Part shown: positions 54,707 to 63,595 of the stretch, one piece after another
How the letters are laid out: each line of letters begins with the position of its first letter
Numbering within the stretch: position 1 is the stretch's first letter
Origin: Streptomyces sp. NBC_00663
Lineage (GTDB): Bacteria; Actinomycetota; Actinomycetes; Streptomycetales; Streptomycetaceae
DNA: 64,000 bases
Assembly: GCF_036226885.1 (NCBI RefSeq)
Contig: NZ_CP109027.1
Span: 434,001 to 498,000, forward strand
Direction: 5' to 3'
The notes under the pieces: generated by a model
The model's database searches: none
The model's input: the letters and a program-made list of their open reading frames with translations, nothing else
Told to the model about the DNA's origin: nothing
Translations under genes and position numbers: made by a program

Positions 54707-55423
54707 TCATCGTCCCCCCATCCTGGCCAGTTCCTTCCCGTCGGCGCCGTACACACGGAACTGCGCGTCGCCGAGCAGCCCTTGGCTCGCGTCGGCGGGT
54801 TGCGGCGCACCGACCGCGTACGAACTCACATAGGCCGGACGGCCGGCCAGCCGCACGATGGGGAGGACGGTGGTGCGGCCGTCCTCCGTCATCGTGATGC
54901 GGGCGGCAGGCGTCTTCCCGGTGTACGCGAAGACGTACACCATCCCCTTCTCCAGGGGATGCGTGTTGAAGGTCATCGGTACGGCACCCGGCTGGTTCAC
55001 ATCCAGGTACCCCACACAAATGGGCTCCTCGTCGGCCGGGTTCGCGTCGCAGTACTCCCGCTTCTTGAGCATGTACCAGACGCCGAGTCCCGCTTCGATC
55101 CGCTCCCCGGGGCGCACGACACGTACCGGCGAGCGGTCGTCGGCCGGATCGCGGGAGACGGAGGGGCCGGGCGTGGGTGCCCGGGTGCTGGTGACGGCGG
55201 GCGAGTGCGTGGCCTCGCGCGGCAGGGCCAGACTGATGGCCGGCGGGGTCAGCAGGGCGATGGCCAGGGTGCCGGTCACCAGCCTGCGGCGCCGCTTGAT
55301 GAGCCTGGCCCGGCGTACGACTCGGTCACGCGGGAACACCGTGGGGGCGCAGCCTCGTGCGGCCTCGTCCAGTACCTGCCAGAGTTCAGGGGACGGCGGC
55401 TGCGGTGAGATGTCGGTACTCAT
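54707..55423 (-). CDS. Membrane protein coupled to the ECF sigma factor, putative anti-sigma
   Basis: This encodes 238 residues. The N-terminal cytoplasmic part (SPELWQVLDEAARGCAPTVF...RVVRRARLIKRRRR) is followed by one membrane helix (LVTGTLAIALLTPPAISLAL) and an extracellular domain with cysteines at REYCDAN and PICVGY. The gene overlaps the sigma-factor stop by four bases (ATGA), so translation is coupled. Position and topology are those of a partner of SigE-type sigma factors. No zinc-binding anti-sigma motif is present, so binding to the sigma factor is an inference. Confidence 0.85.
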   Translation of the reverse strand: MSTDISPQPPSPELWQVLDEAARGCAPTVFPRDRVVRRARLIKRRRRLVTGTLAIALLTPPAISLALPREATHSPAVTSTRAPTPGPSVSRDPADDRSPVRVVRPGERIEAGLGVWYMLKKREYCDANPADEEPICVGYLDVNQPGAVPMTFNTHPLEKGMVYVFAYTGKTPAARITMTEDGRTTVLPIVRLAGRPAYVSSYAVGAPQPADASQGLLGDAQFRVYGADGKELARMGGR

Positions 55424-56046
55424 GTCCGGGGTCCCTCCTGTTCCGTGTGCGGCGTCCCGCCGGCGTAGTCGGCCAGCGCCGCGCTCGAACGCAGTTTCTT
55501 CAGCGCCCGGCTGGCCTGGCTCTTCACGGTGCCGACGGAGCAGCCGAGGAGGTCCGCCGTCTGCTGTTCGCTCAGGCACTCCCAGTAGCGGAGCACGACG
55601 ATGGCCCGCTGACGGGGCGGCAACGTGGCGAGCGCGTCGAACAGCTCCGAGCGCGTCTCGTAGTTCTCGCATCCCGACGGACCACGCTGCTCAGGCAGGT
55701 GGGGGGTGAGGAGTTGCACGACCCGCCGTTTGCGCTGCCGGGTCGTGTTGTTGTTGATCAGCGCGCGCCGCACGTACTGATCGGGCGCGTCCAGCGTGCG
55801 TATGTGGTGCCAGCGCAGATACACCTTCGCCAGCGTCACCTGGACGAGGTCCTCCGCCTCGTGATGGTCCCCGTTCGTCAGCAGATACGCCGTACGCAGC
55901 AGCCGCGGCCACCGCACCGCCGCGTACGTCTCGAAGTCCCCCATGTCGTACGCGTCATGCGCGTCATACGTGTCATCCGCGCGAGCCTTTTCCTCATCGT
56001 CCCCCGGTGCCTCTGCGCGCGAGGCGATGGGCATAGGGCTGGTCAT
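55420..56046 (-). CDS. SigE-family ECF RNA polymerase sigma factor
   Basis: A 208-residue ECF sigma factor of the Streptomyces 'SigE family' type. Region 2 is ETYAAVRWPRLLRTAYLLTNGDHHEAEDLVQVTLAKVYLRW. Region 4 is LPPRQRAIVVLRYWECLSEQ, then QTADLLGCSVGTVKSQASRAL. The N-terminal 35 residues are acidic and repetitive (DDTYDAHDAYDMGDFE). It is translationally coupled to the membrane protein downstream. It probably responds to a cell-envelope signal sensed by that partner. Confidence 0.93.
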   Translation of the reverse strand: MTSPMPIASRAEAPGDDEEKARADDTYDAHDAYDMGDFETYAAVRWPRLLRTAYLLTNGDHHEAEDLVQVTLAKVYLRWHHIRTLDAPDQYVRRALINNNTTRQRKRRVVQLLTPHLPEQRGPSGCENYETRSELFDALATLPPRQRAIVVLRYWECLSEQQTADLLGCSVGTVKSQASRALKKLRSSAALADYAGGTPHTEQEGPRT

Positions 56047-56129
56047 CACACGCACCCCGGTTCACCCCCGATTCCTTCCCCTGCGCGCGCTGGTCGGGGC
56101 GCGCACGATGTCCTCCCCAGTAACACCCC

Positions 56130-59100
56130 TCACGGACGGCTCGGGTTGCACGCGTCGGGCAACCGGGCGTCGGGGTAGCGGGACCGTTCGAGGGTGGTGA
56201 GGGGTCTGTCGACGGTCTCGCAGAGGGTGCGGACGGCGTGGGCCGGGTCGGGCAGGCCGACGGTCCACAGGCCCACGGAGGTGTCCGTGGCGATCGCCAG
56301 GGTGCGGCCGTCCGGGCTGAACGCCATCGCCGCGGGCGAGCGGGTCGGCAGGGTGCCTCTCTTCTGGGCGGTGGCGAGGTCCCAGAGCTGGACTCCGCTC
56401 ACGGTGCTCACGGCCAGGGTGCGTCCGTCGGGGCTGTACGCCGGCGATGTCACGCCTTCGCCGACGCTGAAGTCGGCCACGGGATCACCGGTCCGCGCGT
56501 CCCACGTCTTCACCAGGCCGTTGCTCGTGCCGACGGCGGCGAGGGAGCGTCCGTCCGGGCTGAACGCGAGGGACAGCGGGCTGCGGAGGCCCGGCTGGAG
56601 CGTGCGCCGCGTGCGGCCGGTCGCGGGGTCGAGCAGGGTGACCTGATCGCCGTCGGCCTCGACGCCCACGACCGCGAGGGTGCGGCCGTCCGGGGCGTAC
56701 ACCAGCTCCCGCACGGACTCGCCGTGGGCGGAGTGGACGGTGTGCACCTCGCCGGTCGAAAGGTGCCAGATCCGCACCGCGCCCTGCGCGCCGACGAAGG
56801 CGAGGCGGGTCCCGTCGGGGCTGAAGGCCGCCGTGTCGGCGGCGTCCACGGCCCGGCTTCGGTGCAGGCGGCCCGTGGCGAGGTCCCGGACCTCGACCAC
56901 CTCGTCCTTGCCCACCTCGTCCTTGCCCTCCCGAGCCACCAGGGCACGCCCGGCGGGATTGAAGCCCACCGCCGCGAGGCGGGAAACCACGAAGGGCAAC
57001 TGCCGTCCACCGATCTCCGGACCGGCTTCGGCTGCCGACGCCAGGGTGGCTTCGACATCGCCGGTCCGGGCGTCCCACAGGCGTACGGCCCCACGCCCCG
57101 GCGGCCCTTGACCGACCGCGGACACCATGCCTCCGTCCCGGCTGAAGGCCAGGCCGGTGAGGTACGTGCCGGTGGGGCCCACCAGCGTGATCCGCGGGCG
57201 GTCGGCGGACAGACTGTGAACGCGGGCGGCGGGGTCCACGTTGCTGCTGGTCACGAGGGTGTGGCCGGCCGCGTCGAGGGCCACCGTCATGGCCCCCCGG
57301 CCGTGGTGACCGGCGGTCACGGTGCCGATCGCCGTACCGGAGACGGTGTCCCACAGGCGGACCGTGCCGCCCGGGCCGGAGAGTGCGAGGGTCCGCCCGT
57401 CTCCGCTGTAGCGCAGTCCGTTCAGCGCCACGGGGACATCTTCGATGGTGCGCCGGACGGCGGCGGTGGCCGTGTCCCGCACCTGCACCGAACCGTCGGT
57501 CCGAGCGACCGCGTACGTCTGACCGTCGGGGCCGAGCGCCACCGCGCTGCCCGCGATCCGGCTGTCCCGTGAGGTACGGGTGCGGCCGGTGGCCAGGTCC
57601 CACACCCGCACCTGTCCGCCGAGGCCCACCGCGGCGAGGGTACGGCCGTCCGGGCCGAAGGCGACCCCCTGTGGGTCGGGATGGCCGGTGAAGCTGTGTC
57701 GAGTACGGCCGGTGGACACGTCCCACACCCGTACCACGGCCGGGGAGGAAGCCGCCACGCTCCGACCGTCGGGGCTGAAGGCGAGCGCGCCCACCGCGCC
57801 GTCCGGTACCCCGAAGGTGCTGAGCCGCTTGCCGGTCGCGGGATCCCACAGGGTGACCGCCGCGCCTGCGTCACCGGTGACGGCGAGGGCGAGGGTGTTT
57901 CCGTCGGGGCTGAGGGCCGCGACCTGGCTGTCTTCGTCGCCGGCGGATGCGGTGAACGCGTGCCGGAGCCGCCCCGCGGGCAGCTCCCAGATCCGCACCG
58001 TGCCGTCCGCGCTGTGGGTGGCGAGGGTGCGTCCGTCCGGGGTGAGGGCGAGGGATTCCACCGGTGCGGTGCCGTCGGCGAGGCGCTTGCGCAGCGGTGA
58101 CGCGGCGGCGGCGTACAGGGCCGCGGTGGCTTCACGGGTCGGGCTGGTCCGGTAGGCGTGCACGGCGAGGAGGGAGGCAAGGTCCGGATCCGAGTCCAGC
58201 AAGGCAAGGGACTGGGCGGCGAGTTGGCGGGACTGGGCGGTGTGCTGCGCGGTGACCGCGCTCCGCCACTGCCCGACGGCGAGGCCGGCGGCGACGAGGG
58301 CGAGGCACAGGGCGGTGGTGACCGCGGTGAGCACCAGCCGGTACCGGCGTCGGCCCCGCCGCGCGTCGTCACGGCTGGCGTCGAGGAACTCCCGCTCCAG
58401 CTCGGTGAGTTCCCCGCAAGGTGCGCCGCCGAAGTGCTCCTGTACGACGGTGAGTCTGCTCCCCCGGTACAGGGCGCCCTTCTCCCGGCCCAACTCCCGC
58501 CAGACATCGGCTGCTTCGGTCAGTTTCCGGTGCGCCCGCAGGCGTTCACGGTCCGCGTCGATCCACCCGCGCAGCCGGGGCCACGACGTGATCAGGGCCT
58601 CGTGGGCCATCTCGACCGTGTCGCCGTCCAGGGTGAGCAGCCGTGCCCGGGCGAGTGCCTCCAGCACCGCGGCCGTGTCGTCCCGGCCGCTGCCGGGCAG
58701 TTCGGCGCGCCGGACGGGACGACGGGTGTCGGGGGTGCCGTCCCCGGGGGCGACCAGGCGCAGCAGCACCTGGCGGGCCGCGGTCGCCTGGTCGTCGGTG
58801 AACCCGTCGTAGATCTTCTCGGCGGTCGTGGCGATCGCGCCGTCCAGGCATCCGGCCGCCTCGTACCCCGCCACGGTCAGTGTCTTGCCGCGGCGGCGGC
58901 GCCAGGTCTCCAGCAACGCGTGGGACAGCAGCGGCAGTCCGCCCGGCGCGTCGGCGACCTCCTTCGTCAGCCGGGCGGTGAGGGCGCGTTCCACGGTCAG
59001 TCCGGCGGCCGTGGCCGGCTTGACGACGGCGGCCCGTAGTTCCGCCGGGCTCATCGCTCCGGCCAGGAGGGTGGCGTCGCGCAGGGCGTCGGCCAGTTCG

Positions 59101-59849
59101 CGGTGCTCGGCGCAGCGGCCGTAGAAGTCGCCGCGCACCGCCAGCAGCACGCGCAGGCGGCCGGCGGGCTGCCGGGCGGTGAGCAGCAGGTCGATGAAGC
59201 GTGCGCGCTCGGCCGGGTCCTGGCAGAGCGTGAAGACCTCCTCGAACTGGTCGACGATCACGAACGTGTCCGCCTCGGCGGGGGCGGGTTCCAGCAGGGA
59301 GGCGTGGCTGCGGACGGGGTGCTCGCCCGGCGTCAGGATCCTGATCGCGGCCGGCCGCAGGCCCGGCTCGCGTGTGCCTCGCAGGACGGGGATCAGACCG
59401 GCCCGCAGCAGGGAGGACTTGCCGCTGCCGGAGGGGCCGAAGACGGCGGCGAACCGTCGTGCGCGCAGCAGGTCGACGAGGTCGGCGGTGAGCCGGTCCC
59501 GGCCGAAGAAGAGGTCACTGTCCCCGGTCTCGAACCTCGCCAGGCCGCGGTACGGCGGGAGGGAGCCGTCGTCGTCACCGGCCGCTCCCTCCGCCGCTTC
59601 CCTCCACCGGGCCTCCCACTCCGCCAAGTCCCCACCGCACGCCCGCGCATAGGCCAGGGCCACCGGCAGCGTCGGCACGTGCTCGCCCGCCGCGGCCTGC
59701 GACAACGTACTCACCGAGTAGCCCGCCCGCTGCGCCAGCGAACGGTAGGTCATCCCACCCGCCGCCGCCCTCAACTCGCGTAACTCGTACGCGAACCGCT
59801 GCACCGGTCCCGCCGCCGGATCCACCGGCCGCTCACGACGCCCCGCCAC
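56130..59849 (-). CDS. XRE-HTH / nSTAND NTPase / WD40 repeat giant protein
   Basis: This encodes 1,239 residues. Order of parts: an HTH near residues 20-65 (YRSLAQRAGYSVSTLSQAAAG), a STAND NTPase at about 105-500 with Walker A GPSGSGKSSLLRAG (~138) and Walker B TFVIVDQFEEVFTLC, one membrane helix near 530 (LTAVTTALCLALVAAGLAVG), and thirteen or fourteen WD40 units to the end (for example VRVWDVSTGR, VRLWDTVSGT, VKTWDARTGD), enough for two seven-bladed propellers. GTG 59849 has GGAGGGG upstream. STAND proteins switch on by oligomerisation after ligand recognition. No effector domain (nuclease, TIR, protease) is recognisable, so the membrane helix or the HTH must transmit the signal. Confidence 0.92.
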   Translation of the reverse strand: MAGRRERPVDPAAGPVQRFAYELRELRAAAGGMTYRSLAQRAGYSVSTLSQAAAGEHVPTLPVALAYARACGGDLAEWEARWREAAEGAAGDDDGSLPPYRGLARFETGDSDLFFGRDRLTADLVDLLRARRFAAVFGPSGSGKSSLLRAGLIPVLRGTREPGLRPAAIRILTPGEHPVRSHASLLEPAPAEADTFVIVDQFEEVFTLCQDPAERARFIDLLLTARQPAGRLRVLLAVRGDFYGRCAEHRELADALRDATLLAGAMSPAELRAAVVKPATAAGLTVERALTARLTKEVADAPGGLPLLSHALLETWRRRRGKTLTVAGYEAAGCLDGAIATTAEKIYDGFTDDQATAARQVLLRLVAPGDGTPDTRRPVRRAELPGSGRDDTAAVLEALARARLLTLDGDTVEMAHEALITSWPRLRGWIDADRERLRAHRKLTEAADVWRELGREKGALYRGSRLTVVQEHFGGAPCGELTELEREFLDASRDDARRGRRRYRLVLTAVTTALCLALVAAGLAVGQWRSAVTAQHTAQSRQLAAQSLALLDSDPDLASLLAVHAYRTSPTREATAALYAAAASPLRKRLADGTAPVESLALTPDGRTLATHSADGTVRIWELPAGRLRHAFTASAGDEDSQVAALSPDGNTLALAVTGDAGAAVTLWDPATGKRLSTFGVPDGAVGALAFSPDGRSVAASSPAVVRVWDVSTGRTRHSFTGHPDPQGVAFGPDGRTLAAVGLGGQVRVWDLATGRTRTSRDSRIAGSAVALGPDGQTYAVARTDGSVQVRDTATAAVRRTIEDVPVALNGLRYSGDGRTLALSGPGGTVRLWDTVSGTAIGTVTAGHHGRGAMTVALDAAGHTLVTSSNVDPAARVHSLSADRPRITLVGPTGTYLTGLAFSRDGGMVSAVGQGPPGRGAVRLWDARTGDVEATLASAAEAGPEIGGRQLPFVVSRLAAVGFNPAGRALVAREGKDEVGKDEVVEVRDLATGRLHRSRAVDAADTAAFSPDGTRLAFVGAQGAVRIWHLSTGEVHTVHSAHGESVRELVYAPDGRTLAVVGVEADGDQVTLLDPATGRTRRTLQPGLRSPLSLAFSPDGRSLAAVGTSNGLVKTWDARTGDPVADFSVGEGVTSPAYSPDGRTLAVSTVSGVQLWDLATAQKRGTLPTRSPAAMAFSPDGRTLAIATDTSVGLWTVGLPDPAHAVRTLCETVDRPLTTLERSRYPDARLPDACNPSRP

Positions 59850-59935
59850 ACCGTCCCCCCTCCGGCCGCCCCCCGCTCCACCGCGGACAGCCGTTACACG
59901 TACGGCCCGGGTCCCCGAACAGCTCATCCGCCCGC

Positions 59936-59976
59936 CGCATTGTTCGGCCGCCGGAACGGTCCTGCCGAACAATGCG
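59936..59976. promoter_or_regulatory. Perfect 13+13 inverted repeat between divergent genes
   Basis: CGCATTGTTCGGC (59936-59948) and GCCGAACAATGCG (59964-59976) are exact inverse copies with a 15-base spacer. The centre lies about midway between the nSTAND gene (GTG at 59849) and the acyltransferase gene (ATG at 60065). The centre-to-centre distance of about 28 bases is near three helical turns, suiting two co-facing protein monomers or dimers. An attenuator hairpin is the alternative. Confidence 0.72.
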
Positions 59977-60064
59977 CCGCCCGCTGGACTCGTCGACGGA
60001 AGCGGTGTCTCCCCGCTCCACCCAGGCCCACGGCACAGCTCACCGAAGAGGACGACACCCGCGC

Positions 60065-61321
60065 ATGGAATCTCCGCCCGCCGTCACCGAACGCCGTCCC
60101 GGCACCCACCCGAAGGCAGGTCCGTCACGGTTGGGCTGGCTGGACGCGTTGCGCGGCATCGCCGCACTCGTCGTGGTGTTCGACCACTCGTCGTACACGT
60201 TCTTGGCCGACTTCCGGCGGGAGTTGATGCCTCAGTTCAACACCAGCCGTTACGGCATCATGGTGTTCTTCCTGGTGAGCGGCTACATCGTGCCCGCGTC
60301 GCTGGAACGCCGGGGCTGTGTGCGGACGTTCTGGATCGGGCGGCTCTTCCGGGTGTACCCGCTGTGGGCGGCCGTCGTCGTCCTGCTTCTCGCCGCCCAC
60401 CTGCTGGGTGTCGCGGAGATCCGTGACTTCGGCGGGCGGAGCGTCGCCACCGTGGCCGTCGCCCATGTCACCATGCTCCAGGAGCTGTTGGGGACACCCA
60501 GCCTCCTGCTGGTCCTGTGGACGCTCTCCTACGAGATGTCCTTCTACCTCCTTGTCGTCGCCCTCTTCACGGTCCGCCTTCACCAGCGGTCCGCGGCGGT
60601 GTCGGTCCTGCTGGCCGTGCTCGCCGCCGTGAGCGTGGCGGCGGGTCTGACGGTCCCGGCCTCCGCCCTGACCGGCCTGGTCGGCACCGGACCGCTCATC
60701 GCGTGTGCGTCGATCACCATGGCGGTCGCCATCGGGTGCGCGAGCGCCGGCTCCCCTGCGCTTCGGAGGTTCGGGGGCGTGCTGGGCGGGGTGTTGGCGC
60801 TTGTCCTGGTCGCGTTGAACGGGACGGTCCCGCTGTGGGAGAGCCTGGTGATCTTCGCTGTGATGTTCCTGGGCACAGCTGTCCACCGCGCCGAGAACGG
60901 TCGGGCCGGCCGACGCCACGCGGTCGGCAGCGCGGTCGTCGTGGTCGCGTGTGCCGTGGGGAGCGCGTACGGGTACGGCGGTGACGCCCCCTTCACCCGG
61001 CGCGGCTGGATCGTCGCGTTCCTGCTGGCCGTGCTCACCTTCGGCGCCGGGCTGCTGATGCGCCACCGGCGCCTACCGCGGCTGCTGACCGGGCTGGGGG
61101 CGATCAGCTACTCGGTCTATCTGGTGCATCCGGTGCTGCTGGCGGTCATCGACGGCACGATCGGCCGGCGACGGCACGACGATGTCGTACGCGAAGTGGC
61201 GTTCTTCGTCCTGCTGTTGCCCGTGTGTCTGCTGACCCACCGGTACGTCGAGGTGCCGGGCCTGCGCTGGGGCCGAAGGCTCCGGCGTCCAGCGGCGCCT
61301 GTCTCTGATCGAGATGACTGA
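60065..61321 (+). CDS. Membrane acyltransferase (acyl_transf_3)
   Basis: A 418-residue protein with about ten membrane helices: LGWLDALRGIAALVVVFDHS (catalytic histidine replaced within DHS), YGIMVFFLVSGYIVPASLER, VLWTLSYEMSFYLLVVALF and ISYSVYLVHPVLLAVIDG. These are the landmarks of the OafA-like family; members acylate sugars on surface glycans, lipids or antibiotics. ATG 60065 was selected from homologous N-termini. It diverges from the nSTAND-WD40 gene across an inverted repeat. The substrate is unknown. Confidence 0.92.
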   Translation: MESPPAVTERRPGTHPKAGPSRLGWLDALRGIAALVVVFDHSSYTFLADFRRELMPQFNTSRYGIMVFFLVSGYIVPASLERRGCVRTFWIGRLFRVYPLWAAVVVLLLAAHLLGVAEIRDFGGRSVATVAVAHVTMLQELLGTPSLLLVLWTLSYEMSFYLLVVALFTVRLHQRSAAVSVLLAVLAAVSVAAGLTVPASALTGLVGTGPLIACASITMAVAIGCASAGSPALRRFGGVLGGVLALVLVALNGTVPLWESLVIFAVMFLGTAVHRAENGRAGRRHAVGSAVVVVACAVGSAYGYGGDAPFTRRGWIVAFLLAVLTFGAGLLMRHRRLPRLLTGLGAISYSVYLVHPVLLAVIDGTIGRRRHDDVVREVAFFVLLLPVCLLTHRYVEVPGLRWGRRLRRPAAPVSDRDD

Positions 61322-61380
61322 CGTTCACCGTCCCGCTGACGGTGACGGCCCTCGCCCAACCCCTGGGCAGGCGGTGTGCC

Positions 61381-62832
61381 TTACCGCGGCGCCTGGAAGC
61401 CGCCGATCGTCCGTTCGAGCAGTTCGGCCAGCCTCAGCGGGGTGCGGTCCTCGAACATCGGCCCGATGAGCTGTACTCCCACCGGCAGTCCCTCGGCGGA
61501 CCGGCCCGCCGGTACCGCGGTGGCCGGGAGCCCGGGCATGGTCGCCAGACCGGCCCAGACGAGCTGGTCGAGGTAGGGGTACGCGACGCCGTCGATGTCG
61601 ATCCGGCGCCCCAGCAGATCGGGATCGTGATCGTGCGGGAACGCGGGCGTGGGCGTGATCGGACAGACCACGGCGTCGAACTCCCCGAAGAGCTGCCGCC
61701 AGGCGTGGCGGTGGAGTTCACGGCGGTTGTCCGCCTCGATCCAGTCACGGTGGCTCGACACCGTGGCCCGCAGCCGCGCCGCACTGAGACTGACGTCGTC
61801 CGCCCTCAACCGGGCGGCCTGGGCGCGCAGTTCGTCGTAGGCGTCTTCGGGATAGCGTGCGGCGGCGCCGGCAAACAGCAACCGCGCGTAGACCAGGGCG
61901 GCTGCGGTCAGGTCGGGCAGCAGCGGGCTGTGCCGTTCGACGCGGGCGCCGTCCTCGGCCAGCGCGTCGGCCACCCGCCGCACGCCCGCCCGGACCGCGG
62001 CCCCGGTCGCGATGAGCGGGTGCTCGTCGAGGACCAGGACCCGGAAGTCGCGCAGCCGCTCGTGGCGCGCGGGCGGCAGCGTCAACTGATGCGCCACACC
62101 GGAGGTCAGCGGGTCGGGGCCGGCCATCACGTCGAGCAGGAGCGTGAGGTCGCGGGCGCTGCGCGCCATCGGACCGACGACAGCGAGGTCGTGCTCCGCC
62201 GGCAGGGCCGGGGCGGACGGCGGGACCATTCCGCGGGCCGCCGCGAGGCCGAGGGTCGGCTTGTGCGCGTAGACGCCGCAGAAGTGTGCGGGGGTCCGCA
62301 GCGACCCGGCGAGGTCGGAGCCGATGGACAGCGCACCGAATCCGGCCGCCAGGGCCGCCGCCGATCCGCCGGAGGACCCGCCCGCGGTACGTGTGTGATC
62401 CCACGGGTTGTTGGTGGTGCCGTAGATCTCGTTGAAGCTCTGGATGTCCTGGAGCCCCAACGGCACATTGGTCTTCCCGAGCAGCACCGCGCCCGCGGCC
62501 CGGAGCCGCGACACCTGCACCGCGTCCTCCTGCGGCAGATGGTCGCGGTACGGCGGCACGCCCCAGGTCGTGGGCAGACCGGCAACGTTGTAGGACTCCT
62601 TGACCGTCACCGGGATACCGAGCAGGGGCCGGTCCTCACCCCGGGCGCGCGCCCGGTCGGCGTCGCGGGCGGCGGCCCGTGCCCGGTCGAAGTCCGGCAC
62701 ACAGATCGCGTTGACCTCCTTGTCGTCCCGCTCGATACGGGCGATCGCCTGCTCGGTCAGCTCCACCGAGGACACTTCACCGGCACGCAGAGCAGCCGCG
62801 AGTTCTTGGGCCGTCGCAAGATTCCAGTCCAT
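61381..62832 (-). CDS. Amidase (amidase-signature family)
   Basis: This encodes 483 residues. The catalytic Ser-cisSer-Lys triad is in place: Lys in GIPVTVKESYNVAG, Ser in TAGGSSGGSAAALAAGFGAL and the nucleophile Ser in SIGSDLAGSLRTPAHFCGVY. The C-terminus VGVQLIGPMFEDRTPLRLAE is standard. Family members hydrolyse fatty-acid, aryl or peptide amides; GatA is excluded by the lack of GatB/C and of the signature ends. Start at ATG 62832. Confidence 0.94.
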   Translation of the reverse strand: MDWNLATAQELAAALRAGEVSSVELTEQAIARIERDDKEVNAICVPDFDRARAAARDADRARARGEDRPLLGIPVTVKESYNVAGLPTTWGVPPYRDHLPQEDAVQVSRLRAAGAVLLGKTNVPLGLQDIQSFNEIYGTTNNPWDHTRTAGGSSGGSAAALAAGFGALSIGSDLAGSLRTPAHFCGVYAHKPTLGLAAARGMVPPSAPALPAEHDLAVVGPMARSARDLTLLLDVMAGPDPLTSGVAHQLTLPPARHERLRDFRVLVLDEHPLIATGAAVRAGVRRVADALAEDGARVERHSPLLPDLTAAALVYARLLFAGAAARYPEDAYDELRAQAARLRADDVSLSAARLRATVSSHRDWIEADNRRELHRHAWRQLFGEFDAVVCPITPTPAFPHDHDPDLLGRRIDIDGVAYPYLDQLVWAGLATMPGLPATAVPAGRSAEGLPVGVQLIGPMFEDRTPLRLAELLERTIGGFQAPR

Positions 62833-62906
62833 GCACGGGACCGTACCGACGCCTCGAAGAAGCCACGAAATGCCCTGTCGGGCAACCGGTTCGGCGCCTT
62901 CGCCCT

Positions 62907-63335
62907 CTAGGGACGGACGTAAGGCCGCGTCATGATCTCCATGTTGTGGCCGTCCGGGTCGTCGAAGTAGGCGCCGCGGCCACCGAACAGACGGTTGATT
63001 TGCCCGGCATCGGTGTGGGCGGGGTCGGCGTAGTACGTGACGCCGACCGCTTCCAGGCGGGCGATCACCGCGTCGAACCGGTCGTCGGGCACGAGGAAGG
63101 CGTAGTGCTGTGACTGGATCGGCTCGTCCCGCTTCTCGTAGTAGTCGAGCGTGACGCCGTTGCCGAGGTCCACGGGAACGAACGGCCCGAAGGGGGCGCC
63201 GACCCTCAGCCCCAGGATCACGGCGAGGAACTCGGCGGACAGGTGCCGGTCGCTCGCGTAGACGGCGGTGTGGTTCAACTGGACGTCGGCCGCCGCCAGT
63301 TCGGAGGCATACGGGGACGGCTGGTCATAGGACAT
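62907..63335 (-). CDS. VOC-family protein
   Basis: This encodes 142 residues beginning MSYDQPSPYASELAAADVQL. The VOC fold is shown by NHTAVYASDRHLSAEFLAVI (metal His), LDYYEKRDEPIQSQHYAFLV (second His) and AYFDDPDGHNMEIMTRPY (Glu). This pattern is that of metal-dependent glyoxalase or dioxygenase-like proteins. The ATG at 63335 gives the normal N-terminus. It precedes the amidase on the same strand by 74 bases; a shared role is not evident. Confidence 0.92.
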   Translation of the reverse strand: MSYDQPSPYASELAAADVQLNHTAVYASDRHLSAEFLAVILGLRVGAPFGPFVPVDLGNGVTLDYYEKRDEPIQSQHYAFLVPDDRFDAVIARLEAVGVTYYADPAHTDAGQINRLFGGRGAYFDDPDGHNMEIMTRPYVRP

Positions 63336-63540
63336 GAAGGGTGGGTTCTCCGGTCTTGGGATCCGCTGGAACGGGGCGCCGCATACGGGCGCCGGGAGCA
63401 AAGACACGGAGAGGGGGCGGGCCTCGTGCCCGCCTCGCGCTCACGCCGAGGCCGGGTACCTCACTCGTGTGTGGCCCAAGGCCGACCCGGCAGTCACCCG
63501 GCCGACCCTAGTGATCGTCGTCGGCGGGGGCAACGCCTTT

Positions 63541-63574
63541 CGGGGCGGCGCTCCGGCAAGGGAGCGCCGCCCCG
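63541..63574. terminator. Strong hairpin terminator of the ECF sigma gene
   Basis: CGGGGCGGCGCTCC (63541-63554) pairs perfectly with GGAGCGCCGCCCCG (63561-63574) around a six-base loop. It begins 22 bases after the stop codon of the minus-strand sigma factor. Confidence 0.88.
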
Positions 63575-63595
63575 GCACCCTCGTACGGCGGCGGC

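Noticed and set aside
56130..61321. Calling the nSTAND/acyltransferase pair a proven anti-phage system
   Set aside because: No effector, toxin or known defence neighbour is visible; only the STAND-WD40 architecture is suggestive, so it is kept as a hypothesis.
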